In this document: positions 9,401 through 18,519 of the stretch, piece by piece | How positions within the stretch are numbered: position 1 is the stretch's first letter | Layout: every line of letters begins with the position of its first letter | Origin: Candidatus Poribacteria bacterium | GTDB taxonomy: Bacteria; Poribacteria; WGA-4E; WGA-3G | Direction of reading: 5' to 3' | Length of the DNA: 63,369 nucleotides | NCBI GenBank assembly: GCA_009839745.1 | Contig: VXPE01000016.1 | Coordinates: 1-63,369, forward strand | The notes under the pieces: model-generated | Told to the model about the DNA's origin: nothing | The model's input: only the letters and a program-made list of their open reading frames with translations | Database searches by the model: none | Translations under genes and position numbers: made by a program

Positions 9401-9428
9401 TTGCCTTCTGACTCTGATGTGCTATGAT
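9401..9428 (+). promoter_or_regulatory. Sigma-70-type promoter for the oxidoreductase gene
   Basis: TTGCCT (9401-9406), a 16-base spacer and TATGAT (9423-9428) lie about 45 bases before the start codon at 9473. It is the best match in the gap after the barrel gene. Confidence 0.45.
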
Positions 9429-9472
9429 AGGTGTAAATTAGCACACTCTCTTTGGCAAACTTGGAGATACAC

Positions 9473-10594
9473 ATGAACGACTACCGTATTGCAATCATCG
9501 GCTTAGGGGGCATGGGTGGAGCGCATGCCGAGGCGGTGCAGTTAGAGACGAACTGTGAACTCGTCGCCGGAGCGGAAATCAATCCAGAACGCGCAAAAGC
9601 CTGGAGCGAACGATTCAGCGTCAAAGCCATCTATGACGACTACGAAAAGATGCTTGACGAAGAACAACCCGACATCGTTATCGTCCCAACGCAGGCACCG
9701 ATGCACCACGCGCCAACAATCGCCGCGGCACAGCGCGGTATCCATGTATTCTGTGAAAAACCGACTGCCCTCAACCTCATTGAAGCCGACGAAATGGTCG
9801 AAACCTGCGACCAGTATCAGGTCAAGTTTGCCATTAACCACATTAAACGCGCCAGTCCCTATAATCGTCACGTTCTATCGCTGATTGAAAAAGGTGAAAT
9901 CGGCGATGTTGTGTTGTTGAAGGCGACTGACAAAGGTGGACGCAAGGTGGGTAACTCGTTGATGGAGATGGGCACCCATCTCTACGATTGGTTACGCCTT
10001 TTCGCTGGCGACGTTGAGTGGACGCACGCGCACCTCGTGCAGATGGATGGACGCGAGTCAACCGTCGATGACATCAAACACACTCAAGAAGTCCACGCGT
10101 TCGATCGGGATGCGGGACTCGTGCTTGGAGAGCGTGGACACGCCGCGTTTCGCTTCAAGAATGGCATCCATGCCGATGTGCAGTTCCTCGCGCAACCAGA
10201 GACAAACGATAATGCATACGGCATCGACATCATCGGCACTGAAGGCAGAATTGCGATCCGAGAGAGTGTCGGCACGACCATGTTTATCCACAAAGGACAA
10301 CATAAGACACCCGCAGAGGCATGGGAACCTGTGCATCTATCCGCCGAAGACTTGGATGAACAAGGAAACCCACGGGACAAGGGATCGATACGGTTGCTAT
10401 TGCAACGTCTCATGCTACGCGACCTCATCGCAGCCATTGAAGAAGACCGGGATCCGTTCGCGAGTGGCAGGGATGGTCGAGATTGTCTTGAAATGATCCA
10501 CGCCACATGGGAATCACATAGACAGAAGTCCCGGGTATCTATGCCGCTTACGCCACGCGAACACCCCCTTGAAAGGTGGAAAAGAGATTCTTAA
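9473..10594 (+). CDS. Gfo/Idh/MocA-family NAD(P)-dependent oxidoreductase
   Basis: ATG 9473 has GGAG close upstream, and the Rossmann motif starts immediately (IAIIGLGGMGGAHAE), so the upstream TTG is rejected. The catalytic-loop Lys is in CEKPTA (about residues 96-101), followed by NHIKRASPYNR. The C-terminal alpha/beta domain (residues about 130-330) includes MGTHLYDWLRLF and GTEGRIAIRES, typical of sugar or inositol dehydrogenases of this family. It acts in the cytoplasm. The substrate cannot be read from sequence, and neighbours do not form a clear sugar pathway. Confidence 0.88.
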   Translation: MNDYRIAIIGLGGMGGAHAEAVQLETNCELVAGAEINPERAKAWSERFSVKAIYDDYEKMLDEEQPDIVIVPTQAPMHHAPTIAAAQRGIHVFCEKPTALNLIEADEMVETCDQYQVKFAINHIKRASPYNRHVLSLIEKGEIGDVVLLKATDKGGRKVGNSLMEMGTHLYDWLRLFAGDVEWTHAHLVQMDGRESTVDDIKHTQEVHAFDRDAGLVLGERGHAAFRFKNGIHADVQFLAQPETNDNAYGIDIIGTEGRIAIRESVGTTMFIHKGQHKTPAEAWEPVHLSAEDLDEQGNPRDKGSIRLLLQRLMLRDLIAAIEEDRDPFASGRDGRDCLEMIHATWESHRQKSRVSMPLTPREHPLERWKRDS

Positions 10595-10746
10595 CGATGG
10601 AATCCGGTGCGTTTCGTCCGTTGTCCGAAATGGCTGCTTTTCCAAGTAAGATCTCTGGGTTGGGTTCAAAGAGATGTTTACTGTAACCAGAAATCCGTTT
10701 TTTGACGACGGAAAAAAACGGATCAGAAAGGCCCAAGATTAAAAAA

Positions 10747-11427
10747 ATGCAACGATTAGATATTCTGCATCCCTCAATTGATGACTACTTACTCGACATC
10801 ATACCTGAACGCGATGAAGTCCTAACGGAGATGGAGACGCATGCCCGGGCAAACCGTTTTCCAATCGTAGGACCGCTCGTTGGGCGTGTCTTACACCAAT
10901 TGGTATTGCTGACGAATCCGACGCGGATTTTCGAGATGGGTTCGGGCTTTGGATATTCGGCGTATTGGATGGCGAAAGCATTGCAAAAACCGGAAGCATC
11001 TATCATCTGTACGGATGGTTCACAGGAGAACGCCGATAGCGCAGTGGGTTATCTCGCTCGCGGTGGTATCGCAGATCGCATCGACTATCGCGTCGGCAAC
11101 GCACTTGAAATCATCGACGAAACCGAAGGTGAGTTTGACATCATCTATAACGACATCGACAAAGACGGATACCCTGAAGCCTTCCACAAGGCAATCCCAC
11201 GGCTCAGAAGCGGTGGACTCTTTATCACGGACAATATGCTTTGGATGGGACGCGTCGTCACACAGGAACCCGGTGGTCCTCCAGAAAGACTTGATGAACG
11301 AGAGCAATGGTTCCATGCGGCGACAATCGGTGTTAAAGAGTTAACACGTCTTCTCTATAGTTCACCTGATGTATTCACGACGATCATCCCCCTCCGCGAT
11401 GGGGTCTCGGTCGCGGTGAAGCGTTAA
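10747..11427 (+). CDS. Class I SAM-dependent O-methyltransferase (Methyltransf_3-like)
   Basis: Start set at ATG 10747 because homology to the family begins there (N-terminal helix then THARANRFPIVGPLVGRVL). The SAM-binding motif I is FEMGSGFGYSAYW. The acidic residue of motif II is in CTDGSQENA. DIIYNDIDKDGY is the metal/catechol region and GGLFITDNMLWMGRV is motif III, the pattern of catechol or caffeoyl-CoA O-methyltransferases. It acts on a small cytoplasmic substrate that cannot be specified. It follows the oxidoreductase by about 150 bases and is probably transcribed with it. Confidence 0.85.
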   Translation: MQRLDILHPSIDDYLLDIIPERDEVLTEMETHARANRFPIVGPLVGRVLHQLVLLTNPTRIFEMGSGFGYSAYWMAKALQKPEASIICTDGSQENADSAVGYLARGGIADRIDYRVGNALEIIDETEGEFDIIYNDIDKDGYPEAFHKAIPRLRSGGLFITDNMLWMGRVVTQEPGGPPERLDEREQWFHAATIGVKELTRLLYSSPDVFTTIIPLRDGVSVAVKR

Positions 11428-11597
11428 TTCATAACCTGCGTTGGCGAGTTTTTGTCCGAATTACATAGTCATTTCCCTAATTGCTATTCTGTGTGTCTTA
11501 CCGATGTGTTGTTTGAGAATCTACATCTCAGACATGTTTCTATAAGAAAATAGACCTATCTTTGCCTTTTAGGGCGAAGAATATCAATAGGAGAGTC

Positions 11598-12617
11598 ATG
11601 ATGTTTTTTGAAAAAAAATCGTTTTCTGTTAAAGTCGACCTACTCACTATTGTTTGCTGTATCTTATTCGCACTGTCCACACTGCCGGTGATGGCACATT
11701 CAGGCGGTGAGGTGACATCGAAAAAAACTGAAACGCCTATCACGATTGATGGAATGATGGATGAGGCGGAGTGGGACGCAGCATTTCAAGAATCTTCACC
11801 CCTGCAAGATATTGTTGTAGACCCACGCGATCCGAAACATAACCAAGAGTGGTATCAAATTATCCCCGGGGGCGGTGCGGGTAGCGACACCAACGACGGT
11901 GGGTTGCGTGTCAGTCGCGGCAAATTCGATGGCGATGACGATTTCTTGGCACGCTGGGCGACGCTGTGGGATGACGACTACCTCTATTTTGCGTTCGATA
12001 TCACCGACGATACCTACCACGCCTACGCCAACGATCACGCCTCTCGGGACGGGGATATTGACGGGATATGGTTGCTCTTCGACACCAAACACGATGCCCC
12101 TGTCTTTGAGTTCCCTCACCATGAATTTGAAACGAAACATGTAGCGAATAACAGCACCTATGAAGACGACGATCATTATTGGATCTTTGCGCCCGTAACG
12201 ACTGAGGGGACAAGTGGGGCATGGTCACAAGCGTTGAGTGCGGGACGTGATCCAGAGTTAGGCGAACCCGGCAACGGACACGTCGCGGGTCAGAAAACGG
12301 GAAGCGGTTATGCCGCTGAGATACGTCTCCCTTGGTCGATCTTTGAGCCGTTTTTTGGTGCAGCCCTTGAGCCGACGGACGGCTTGGTCATCGGATTCGA
12401 CATCACAATTACAGACATCGATGGGGATGCCCCCGGCACCTACGCTGCCCCCCTTGGTGGTGCCGTCGCTTGGTCGAGTGATTTTGAAAACGATAACAGT
12501 CCGGGTGTGCTCGGCGATCTCCTCATTTCCAACGAGATCATCGGCAGTGCAACGTCTGTCGACCCCGCAGGCAAATTGCCCGAAACATGGGGTAAGATTA
12601 AACGCGACTATAAATAG
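11598..12617 (+). CDS. Secreted CBM9-like domain protein with C-terminal WG-x-x-K tag
   Basis: AGGAG at 11589-11593 supports the ATG pair at 11598/11601. A signal peptide ends near VMAHS. The mature protein starts with the hallmark of CBM9-type ligand-binding domains, ETPITIDGMMDEAEWDAA, and has the later strands LYFAFDITDDTYH, GIWLLFDTKHD and GYAAEIRLPWSIF. No catalytic domain is attached. The C-terminus GKLPETWGKIKRDYK carries the WG-x-[IVL]-K tail shared with the LamG and PD40 proteins in the window. Likely a cell-surface or secreted sugar-binding protein; the ligand is unknown. Confidence 0.82.
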   Translation: MMFFEKKSFSVKVDLLTIVCCILFALSTLPVMAHSGGEVTSKKTETPITIDGMMDEAEWDAAFQESSPLQDIVVDPRDPKHNQEWYQIIPGGGAGSDTNDGGLRVSRGKFDGDDDFLARWATLWDDDYLYFAFDITDDTYHAYANDHASRDGDIDGIWLLFDTKHDAPVFEFPHHEFETKHVANNSTYEDDDHYWIFAPVTTEGTSGAWSQALSAGRDPELGEPGNGHVAGQKTGSGYAAEIRLPWSIFEPFFGAALEPTDGLVIGFDITITDIDGDAPGTYAAPLGGAVAWSSDFENDNSPGVLGDLLISNEIIGSATSVDPAGKLPETWGKIKRDYK

Positions 12618-12752
12618 CATCCAATTAACCGCGATACCTTTTGCATTATTTGCTTTCGCCTTCATAGACAGGACCGAGTGGTTCTTCACCAACTATGAGG
12701 GCGAAAAGCCTGATACATCGATTGACGCTTATTTGTCGAAGCAACTTAAGTG

Positions 12753-14177
12753 ATGAGATATCTATTTCAAGGTGTGCTTATCCTGGTCTACTGCTGTTTC
12801 ATGGCAAGTGCCCAACACCCTGACCCTTTGCTATGGCACTATCGACAGGCGGAAGCACTTGCCAACCAGCAACGCTTTGATGAGGCACTTCGTGAATATC
12901 AGAAGGTCTTACAACTGGACGCGGATTTTGCCGAGGCGTATAGCGGCATGGGTGTGATCTACTGGAAAACAGGCAGGATAGATGACGCTATTGAGGTCTT
13001 CCAAAAAGCCCTTGCCCGCAACAATCGTCTCCTGCAAGCGCACGCCGTGATGGGACTCTTGCTTTCAAAACGTGGGCAAAACACGGAAGCGATCGCACAT
13101 TATAAGCAAGCAATCGACATCGATCCACACCTCAGTTGGCTGCATTCCAATTTAGCTGCGTTACTTTGGACTCAGAATCAAGTTCCACAGGCTATTTCTC
13201 GTTATCAAAAAGCCATCCAATTAGACCCCAAGTCACCACAAGCATATCTTGGGTTGGGAAATATCTATTACACCCAGCTCAAGTTTAATGCCGCGCTGGA
13301 AACGTATACACGGGCTATTGAACTGGAGTTACAGACACCAGGGATATACTGCAATCGTGGAATCATCTACACCAAACAGGGCGAGTATGATAAGGCAACT
13401 ACAGATTTTCAGCAGGCGTTGGCAATGGATACCGATTACACGCCAGCAAGATTTGAACTCGGCTTCCTCTATCAGCAGATGGGTGAGTATGAAAAAGCGC
13501 TTAGCGAATACGAGCGGGTGATGCCGCACCGGACAGGTGATCTCGCGCTGCACCATAATCTCGCGCGTTGCTATTTTCGTCTCGGACAGGTTGAAGCGGC
13601 AAGACATCAACACGAAATTGCACAGGAGATCCGCGAATTTCAAGATGCCCTTGAGACAGCACAGGGAAAAATTCGTGAAGAACCGAGCGATCCTGATGGT
13701 TATATGGCACTTGCGAAAATCTATGCAGAACATAACCAACCCGAGAAGGCGTTTGAGCAGTATAAAACCGTTATTCTCAAAGATGCCTTTTTGATGGAGG
13801 CTTACGATGGAATCGCCTCACTCTATATTCGGTATCAACAGGGCAGGAAGGCGATTCCCGTCTACAAAACCGCTGTTGGCGTTAATTCGGAATATACGAA
13901 AGGACATCTAAGGCTCGGATTACTGTATCGACAGTATGAACAGCCAAAGGAATCTGCACAGCATCTGGAAATCGCCCGCCAACTCGCCCAAAAAGCAACC
14001 GAAACGATGCCAAACGTGCAAAGTTTCAATATGCTGGGCGCAATCTATCTCGCCATGAAAGATTATAGCCGGGCTGAAGCCACCTTTCAGAAGGCTCTTA
14101 AATTAGCACCAAATAACAAACAGGCTCAGGAATACCTCCAGCAAGTGCGTCAAGAAAAAAAGAGAGCGTCGGACTGA
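12753..14177 (+). CDS. Exported TPR protein
   Basis: A short signal peptide (to about MASAQ, residue 20) is followed by about ten tetratricopeptide repeats of 34 residues (for example FAEAYSGMGVIYWKTGRIDD, SWLHSNLAALLWTQNQ, PQAYLGLGNIYYTQLK). There are two blocks separated by a helical linker near residues 280-300. TPRs mediate protein-protein contacts. The gene ends six bases before an FG-GAP/ASPIC protein, and TPR plus ASPIC/UnbV pairs are a common arrangement, so the two products probably work together in the periplasm. ATG 12753 is preferred over the overlapping GTG 12750, though the RBS is poor. Confidence 0.85.
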   Translation: MRYLFQGVLILVYCCFMASAQHPDPLLWHYRQAEALANQQRFDEALREYQKVLQLDADFAEAYSGMGVIYWKTGRIDDAIEVFQKALARNNRLLQAHAVMGLLLSKRGQNTEAIAHYKQAIDIDPHLSWLHSNLAALLWTQNQVPQAISRYQKAIQLDPKSPQAYLGLGNIYYTQLKFNAALETYTRAIELELQTPGIYCNRGIIYTKQGEYDKATTDFQQALAMDTDYTPARFELGFLYQQMGEYEKALSEYERVMPHRTGDLALHHNLARCYFRLGQVEAARHQHEIAQEIREFQDALETAQGKIREEPSDPDGYMALAKIYAEHNQPEKAFEQYKTVILKDAFLMEAYDGIASLYIRYQQGRKAIPVYKTAVGVNSEYTKGHLRLGLLYRQYEQPKESAQHLEIARQLAQKATETMPNVQSFNMLGAIYLAMKDYSRAEATFQKALKLAPNNKQAQEYLQQVRQEKKRASD

Positions 14178-14183
14178 TTTGGG

Positions 14184-15836
14184 ATGCGATACACAAGTTT
14201 TCTATTTCTCATAACCTGCTTGATTAACACGCCCTACTGCGGGTATGCTGAAGGTAAAATCTCATTTACGGACATCACAGCGGCAGCAGGACTCCAGTTT
14301 CACCACGTTGATGGCAGAAGTGGTGAGCGGTATTTTCTGGAAACCGTTGGATCGGGTGCTGCCTTCTTTGATTATGACGGGGATGGATGGATCGATATAT
14401 ATTTTGTTAACGGTGCAGATTTACCCGGCTTTCGCTCACCCCAATCACCAACGAATGTGCTCTATCGTAACAATGGGAACAGCACTTTCACGGATGTCAC
14501 AGAACAGGCAGGCGTTGGAGATACCGGCTATGGTGGAGGGTGTGCTGTCGGAGACTATGATAACGATGGCAATCTGGATGTATACGTGACGAATTTTGGT
14601 GCGAATGTGCTCTATCGTAACAATGGGAACAGCACTTTCACGGATGTCACGCAGCATGCCGGCGTTGGAGATAGGCGTTGGAGCCTTGGGTGTGCTTTCG
14701 CTGATTATGATAATGATGGTTTTGTTGATTTGTACGTCACTAACTACATCGACTTCCACTTTGAAACCCATACCAACTGCACACAAAAAGGTGTGGCGGC
14801 ATACTGTCCACCCGAAAGTTTTGAGGGCGCACCAGACACTTTATATCGCAATAACGGTGATGGAACGTTCACCGATGTCACCACGATCGCCGGGGTCTAT
14901 AATGAAGGTGGAAAAGGAATGGGAGTCGTGTTCGGGGATTATGACAACGATGGCGATGCGGATTGTTATGTGGGCAACGATGCTGGGGAGAATTTTCTCT
15001 ATCAGAACAGGGGGAATGGCACATTTACAAACGTCGGTTGGATGGCGGGGGTGGAAGCCGATGAAAACGGGAACGTCCAGGGAACAATGGGCGTCGATTT
15101 TGGGGATTATGACAATGATGGGCTGTTAGACCTCATCGCGATTAACTATCAACAACAGCCCAATGCCCTCTATCGCAACGATAACGCTAACTTTTTCACC
15201 GACGTATCATTCGTTGCGGGTATGGCTGACAGCGTTCCTTATGTTGGCTGGGGTGTCGATTTTTTCGATGTGGACAACGATGGGGATAAAGACCTCCTTA
15301 TCGCCAACGGTCATCTCCAAGACGCGATCGAACAATACGACGATACAACGACCTATCCCCAACACAATCATCTATTGATTAACAATGGACAGGGATACTT
15401 CGTTAATGAATCGGTGAAGACTGGAAACGGTTTACAGTCGCGTAAGGTGAGTCGGGGGCTCGCGACAGGGGATTACGACAATGATGGCGACTTAGACGTG
15501 CTGATCTGTAACGCCAATGATACCCCGCAGCTCCTTCGCAACGATAGTGAAATGCAGGAAAATTGGATTCTGATTCACACGATTGGGACGCGGAGTAATC
15601 GCGCAGGGATCGGTACACGGGTAAAAATTCAAACCGACACTCTCATCCAAATTGATGAAGTGCGGGGTGGCTCTGGCTACCTCTCTCAAAACGACTTACG
15701 TCTCCATTTTGGAATTGGTGCGCACAAGCACATCGACCGTATTGAAGCGAGATGGCCCAGCGGCATTGTTGACATAATTCGAGATGTCGCACCGAACCAG
15801 ATAATTACCATCACGGAAGGCACTCACGTTCGGTAA
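14184..15836 (+). CDS. FG-GAP/VCBS repeat protein with C-terminal ASPIC/UnbV domain (CRTAC1-like)
   Basis: A signal peptide is followed by ISFTDITAAAGLQFHHVDG, the usual opening of this family. Seven or so FG-GAP/VCBS repeats then carry calcium-binding DYDNDG loops (AVGDYDNDGNLDVYV, ADYDNDGFVDLYV, GDYDNDGDADCYV). The last 75 residues are an ASPIC/UnbV domain (NRAGIGTRVKIQT, VRGGSGYLSQNDLRLHFGIG). This is a predicted calcium-stabilised propeller outside the cytoplasm. No enzymatic residues are visible. It lies directly behind the TPR gene. Two adjacent repeats share an exact 49-bp DNA segment, indicating recent internal duplication or conversion. Confidence 0.88.
   Translation: MRYTSFLFLITCLINTPYCGYAEGKISFTDITAAAGLQFHHVDGRSGERYFLETVGSGAAFFDYDGDGWIDIYFVNGADLPGFRSPQSPTNVLYRNNGNSTFTDVTEQAGVGDTGYGGGCAVGDYDNDGNLDVYVTNFGANVLYRNNGNSTFTDVTQHAGVGDRRWSLGCAFADYDNDGFVDLYVTNYIDFHFETHTNCTQKGVAAYCPPESFEGAPDTLYRNNGDGTFTDVTTIAGVYNEGGKGMGVVFGDYDNDGDADCYVGNDAGENFLYQNRGNGTFTNVGWMAGVEADENGNVQGTMGVDFGDYDNDGLLDLIAINYQQQPNALYRNDNANFFTDVSFVAGMADSVPYVGWGVDFFDVDNDGDKDLLIANGHLQDAIEQYDDTTTYPQHNHLLINNGQGYFVNESVKTGNGLQSRKVSRGLATGDYDNDGDLDVLICNANDTPQLLRNDSEMQENWILIHTIGTRSNRAGIGTRVKIQTDTLIQIDEVRGGSGYLSQNDLRLHFGIGAHKHIDRIEARWPSGIVDIIRDVAPNQIITITEGTHVR
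14452..14650 (+). repeat. Exact 49-bp direct repeat within FG-GAP coding sequence
   Basis: Bases 14452-14500 and 14602-14650 are identical and offset by 150 bases (50 codons, one propeller repeat). The reading frame is kept, so the repeats have been duplicated or homogenised recently. Confidence 0.85.
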
Positions 15837-15959
15837 CACGCCTGATTTGTTCATGAAAGGGATGTTTCGCTACGGTTTCAAATGTTTTTCAAGGAACCCG
15901 CTATGATCGCACCTAAGGACAACATCCGCCAATAAACGTCTACATATTTAGGGGGAGTG

Positions 15960-17453
15960 ATGGAATTAACCGAATCACGTTTCAAACGGTTTATCTTTAT
16001 TATCATCGATGGGGCACCGTATGAAATCTTTAAAACGTTGATTGAGAACGGGGATCTTCCAAATATCAAGAAACATGTAGTAGATCGCGGCAGTTTGAAT
16101 AAAGCGGTCTCCGTCTTTCCGTCAACAACGGGACCCGCCTTTATCCCATTTTTTATGGGCTTGTATCCTGGCACTGCGAATATCCCCGGCATTCGGTGGA
16201 TGTCTAAATCGAACTTCCATATCCCCCACCACTTCAAACGTCCGGGGGTCTGCAGTTATATGGGGTTTGATGGGTTGCATTTTGAAGCCGATTTGCCCCT
16301 AAATTCTCCCACACTTTTTGATTTTTTTTCACCCGTCAGCAATATTTACAATCTTCTCGCCCGCGGGTGTCCGCCATCCAAAAACCTGACGCGCTGGAGC
16401 AAACCCTTCGTATACACCTACGCACACTTTTCCCATCGTTGGCGATTCGTCAATCAGATTGCAGCCCGTCGCTTATATAAAGCCGTTGAAGCAGGTGACA
16501 AATTCGTGGTATGCCTCTTTCCCGCAGTTGATACCTTTTCTCATCTCTCACAGATACAATCTCCACAGGTACTTCAGACTTACCGAGAGATTGATACCGC
16601 GATTGGAAACATTGTTCATACATTGCAAAAGGCGAACACCCTCCAAGAAACGCTGATTCTGATAACCAGCGACCATGGGATGACCGATACACATACGCAT
16701 ATTGATGTCCCACAGCACTTAGACGAAGGCGGTTGGCGATGTTTGCATTACCCAAAGGTCTGGCGACAAGGCACCGTATCTGCCAGTATGGTATCAGGAA
16801 ACGGGATGACGCATCTCTATTTTAAAAATAATCCGATTGGAAAGGGATGGGGGGAACGCACCCCCTTCGAGAAACTTCACAAAATGGGGGTCATTGGTTC
16901 CTTGATTGAATTGGAGGGGTTGGGATTCGTCGCAGGGCAGAGCGAAACTGGAGATATTCTCGTCCAAAACCGAGGTGGACAGGGAAGAATCTTGTGTCGT
17001 TCAGTGCAGACGGACCGCGGAAACCCACAAAGCGTAGGGGGGACGTTCAAATCCTCAGACGCGTTGCGTTTCTCCTACCAATTTACAGGGACAGATCCAC
17101 TCGGATATGGTGTTCCCTATGAGAATTTGTCCTCACGGGAAGCACTCCGTGAGACCTATGACAGTCCGCACCCTGATGGTATCGTTCAATTGTGGCAGAT
17201 TTTCAAAAGTGAACGGACAGGCGATCTTGTTCTCAGTGCCGAGAAGGGTTACGATTTACGTGCCCGTTATGAAATCCCTGAACATCGGGCGACGCACGGT
17301 GCTTTAATCGCCGAGCATCTATCCATCCCGCTTGCGACGAATTATCCAATCGCAGAACAGTGTATCCGATCCGTTGATGTATTTCCAACGGTGCTCAGTC
17401 TCTGTGGACATAACGTCGCAGAGCGTCACATTGATGGTAGAGTCGTTAAGTAG
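15960..17453 (+). CDS. Alkaline-phosphatase-superfamily phosphodiesterase/pyrophosphatase-like protein
   Basis: GGGGGAG sits just before ATG 15960. The N-terminus FIFIIIDGAPYEIFKTLIENG carries the first metal-binding Asp. AVSVFPSTTGPAFIPFF has the Thr nucleophile typical of type I phosphodiesterase/nucleotide pyrophosphatases. FPAVDTFSH holds the next ligands (D-x3-H) and LITSDHGMTDTHTHID the D-H pair. The C-terminal HRATHGAL supplies the last His. All metal-site positions therefore seem present. There is no signal peptide, so action in the cytoplasm is likely. Substrate (phosphodiester, phosphonate or lipid head group) is unknown. It is followed by a nucleoside phosphorylase with its own promoter. 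Confidence 0.82.
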   Translation: MELTESRFKRFIFIIIDGAPYEIFKTLIENGDLPNIKKHVVDRGSLNKAVSVFPSTTGPAFIPFFMGLYPGTANIPGIRWMSKSNFHIPHHFKRPGVCSYMGFDGLHFEADLPLNSPTLFDFFSPVSNIYNLLARGCPPSKNLTRWSKPFVYTYAHFSHRWRFVNQIAARRLYKAVEAGDKFVVCLFPAVDTFSHLSQIQSPQVLQTYREIDTAIGNIVHTLQKANTLQETLILITSDHGMTDTHTHIDVPQHLDEGGWRCLHYPKVWRQGTVSASMVSGNGMTHLYFKNNPIGKGWGERTPFEKLHKMGVIGSLIELEGLGFVAGQSETGDILVQNRGGQGRILCRSVQTDRGNPQSVGGTFKSSDALRFSYQFTGTDPLGYGVPYENLSSREALRETYDSPHPDGIVQLWQIFKSERTGDLVLSAEKGYDLRARYEIPEHRATHGALIAEHLSIPLATNYPIAEQCIRSVDVFPTVLSLCGHNVAERHIDGRVVK

Positions 17454-17605
17454 ACCGGAATCTCACCACACAAATTTCCAAATGCTGAACCGCCAATCAC
17501 TTGGGGCTACAGAGGTCGCTGCGGATGGAGATTGGGTGATTTTCAAACGCCATCACACCGCTGAACATTGATAGACCCACCTACCATAAACAGTCGCTCC
17601 TTGAT

Positions 17606-17634
17606 TTGACTTTCTTTGAGAAATGTGATACTAT
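17606..17634 (+). promoter_or_regulatory. Sigma-70-type promoter for the nucleoside phosphorylase
   Basis: TTGACT (17606-17611), a 17-base spacer and TACTAT (17629-17634) lie about 80 bases before the start at 17714. Confidence 0.55.
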
Positions 17635-17713
17635 TTTCGTAATTGGTTGCAATAATGTGCGATGGTGTTCGTGCCTGTTTTGTTCATCCTGTGAATAGAG
17701 GAAGGAGATAACG

Positions 17714-18502
17714 ATGCCAATACCCAATTTCCCCGATAAACATAGATCACGTCCCATCATCACTCCACAACAGCACGTCGCGTACTTCCGTCAACAAGGC
17801 TTTATTCCCGATTTCCCGATCCCCGAGAGCGTCATTTTCTGTTATGAAGGGAATCTTCTGGATCGTATTACCCGCATTGAAAGTGTAGAGCAGGTTCATG
17901 GAGTAGGTGGAGGTTTCTATCTGCTGACTGAAACTGACAATCGCCTGGCAGTTAGTGGCAATAATGGCATCGGTGCGCCGGGTGTGTCAATGGTTCTTGA
18001 ACTTCTGATAGAATTGGGGATTAAACGATTTATCAATGTAGGAATTGCTGGTGGCTTACAAAAAAACTCACACATTGGCGATGTCGTCGTTTGCACGAGT
18101 GCCATTCGCGATGAAGGCGTTTCATATCACTACTTGGAGGATCCTTCAGCACCTGCCCTGCCGTCCGAAAATCTGACAACCGCGTTCAGACGGACCCTTA
18201 CGCGCGACGGCATTCCTTATACGCAGGGACCAACATGGACGACCGATGCTTTTTTTCGTGAAACGATTGGGGAGATTCAGCATTATCAACGGGAAGGGGT
18301 TGTCACGGTTGAAATGGAAACCGCCGCTTTATTCGCCATCAGTACCCTGCGCGGTGTGGACATGGCATCAGGGTTTGTCATTAGCGATTTAGTGGCAGAA
18401 TTGGTATGGCATCCACAGATCCTCGCCCAAGAAACATACGAGCGTCTCTTTCGATTATATCAGGCAGCACGCGCAACCTTAAACGAAACGAATAAAAACT
18501 AA
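17714..18502 (+). CDS. PNP/UDP-family nucleoside phosphorylase (uridine phosphorylase-like)
   Basis: GAAGGAG lies nine bases before ATG 17714. The 262-residue protein has the family pattern: GNNGIGAPGVSMVLELLIELG (phosphate and substrate loop), FINVGIAGGLQKNSHIGDVVV, IRDEGVSYHY, and the ribose-binding VEMETAALFAIS near residues 198-209. A terminal SDLVAELVW supplies the base-contacting Asp. It should cleave a nucleoside with phosphate in the cytoplasm. The exact base is uncertain, but the IRDEG and VEMET elements favour the uridine/MTA-like side of the family. A PhyH gene starts 17 bases later, so they are probably cotranscribed. Confidence 0.85.
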   Translation: MPIPNFPDKHRSRPIITPQQHVAYFRQQGFIPDFPIPESVIFCYEGNLLDRITRIESVEQVHGVGGGFYLLTETDNRLAVSGNNGIGAPGVSMVLELLIELGIKRFINVGIAGGLQKNSHIGDVVVCTSAIRDEGVSYHYLEDPSAPALPSENLTTAFRRTLTRDGIPYTQGPTWTTDAFFRETIGEIQHYQREGVVTVEMETAALFAISTLRGVDMASGFVISDLVAELVWHPQILAQETYERLFRLYQAARATLNETNKN

Positions 18503-18519
18503 CATTAAAGGAAAGGCAA

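Noticed and set aside
17454-17571. Short in-frame stretch after the phosphodiesterase (ATEVAADGDWVIFKR)
   Set aside because: Too short, no RBS and no family resemblance I can defend; possibly a remnant but unsupported.
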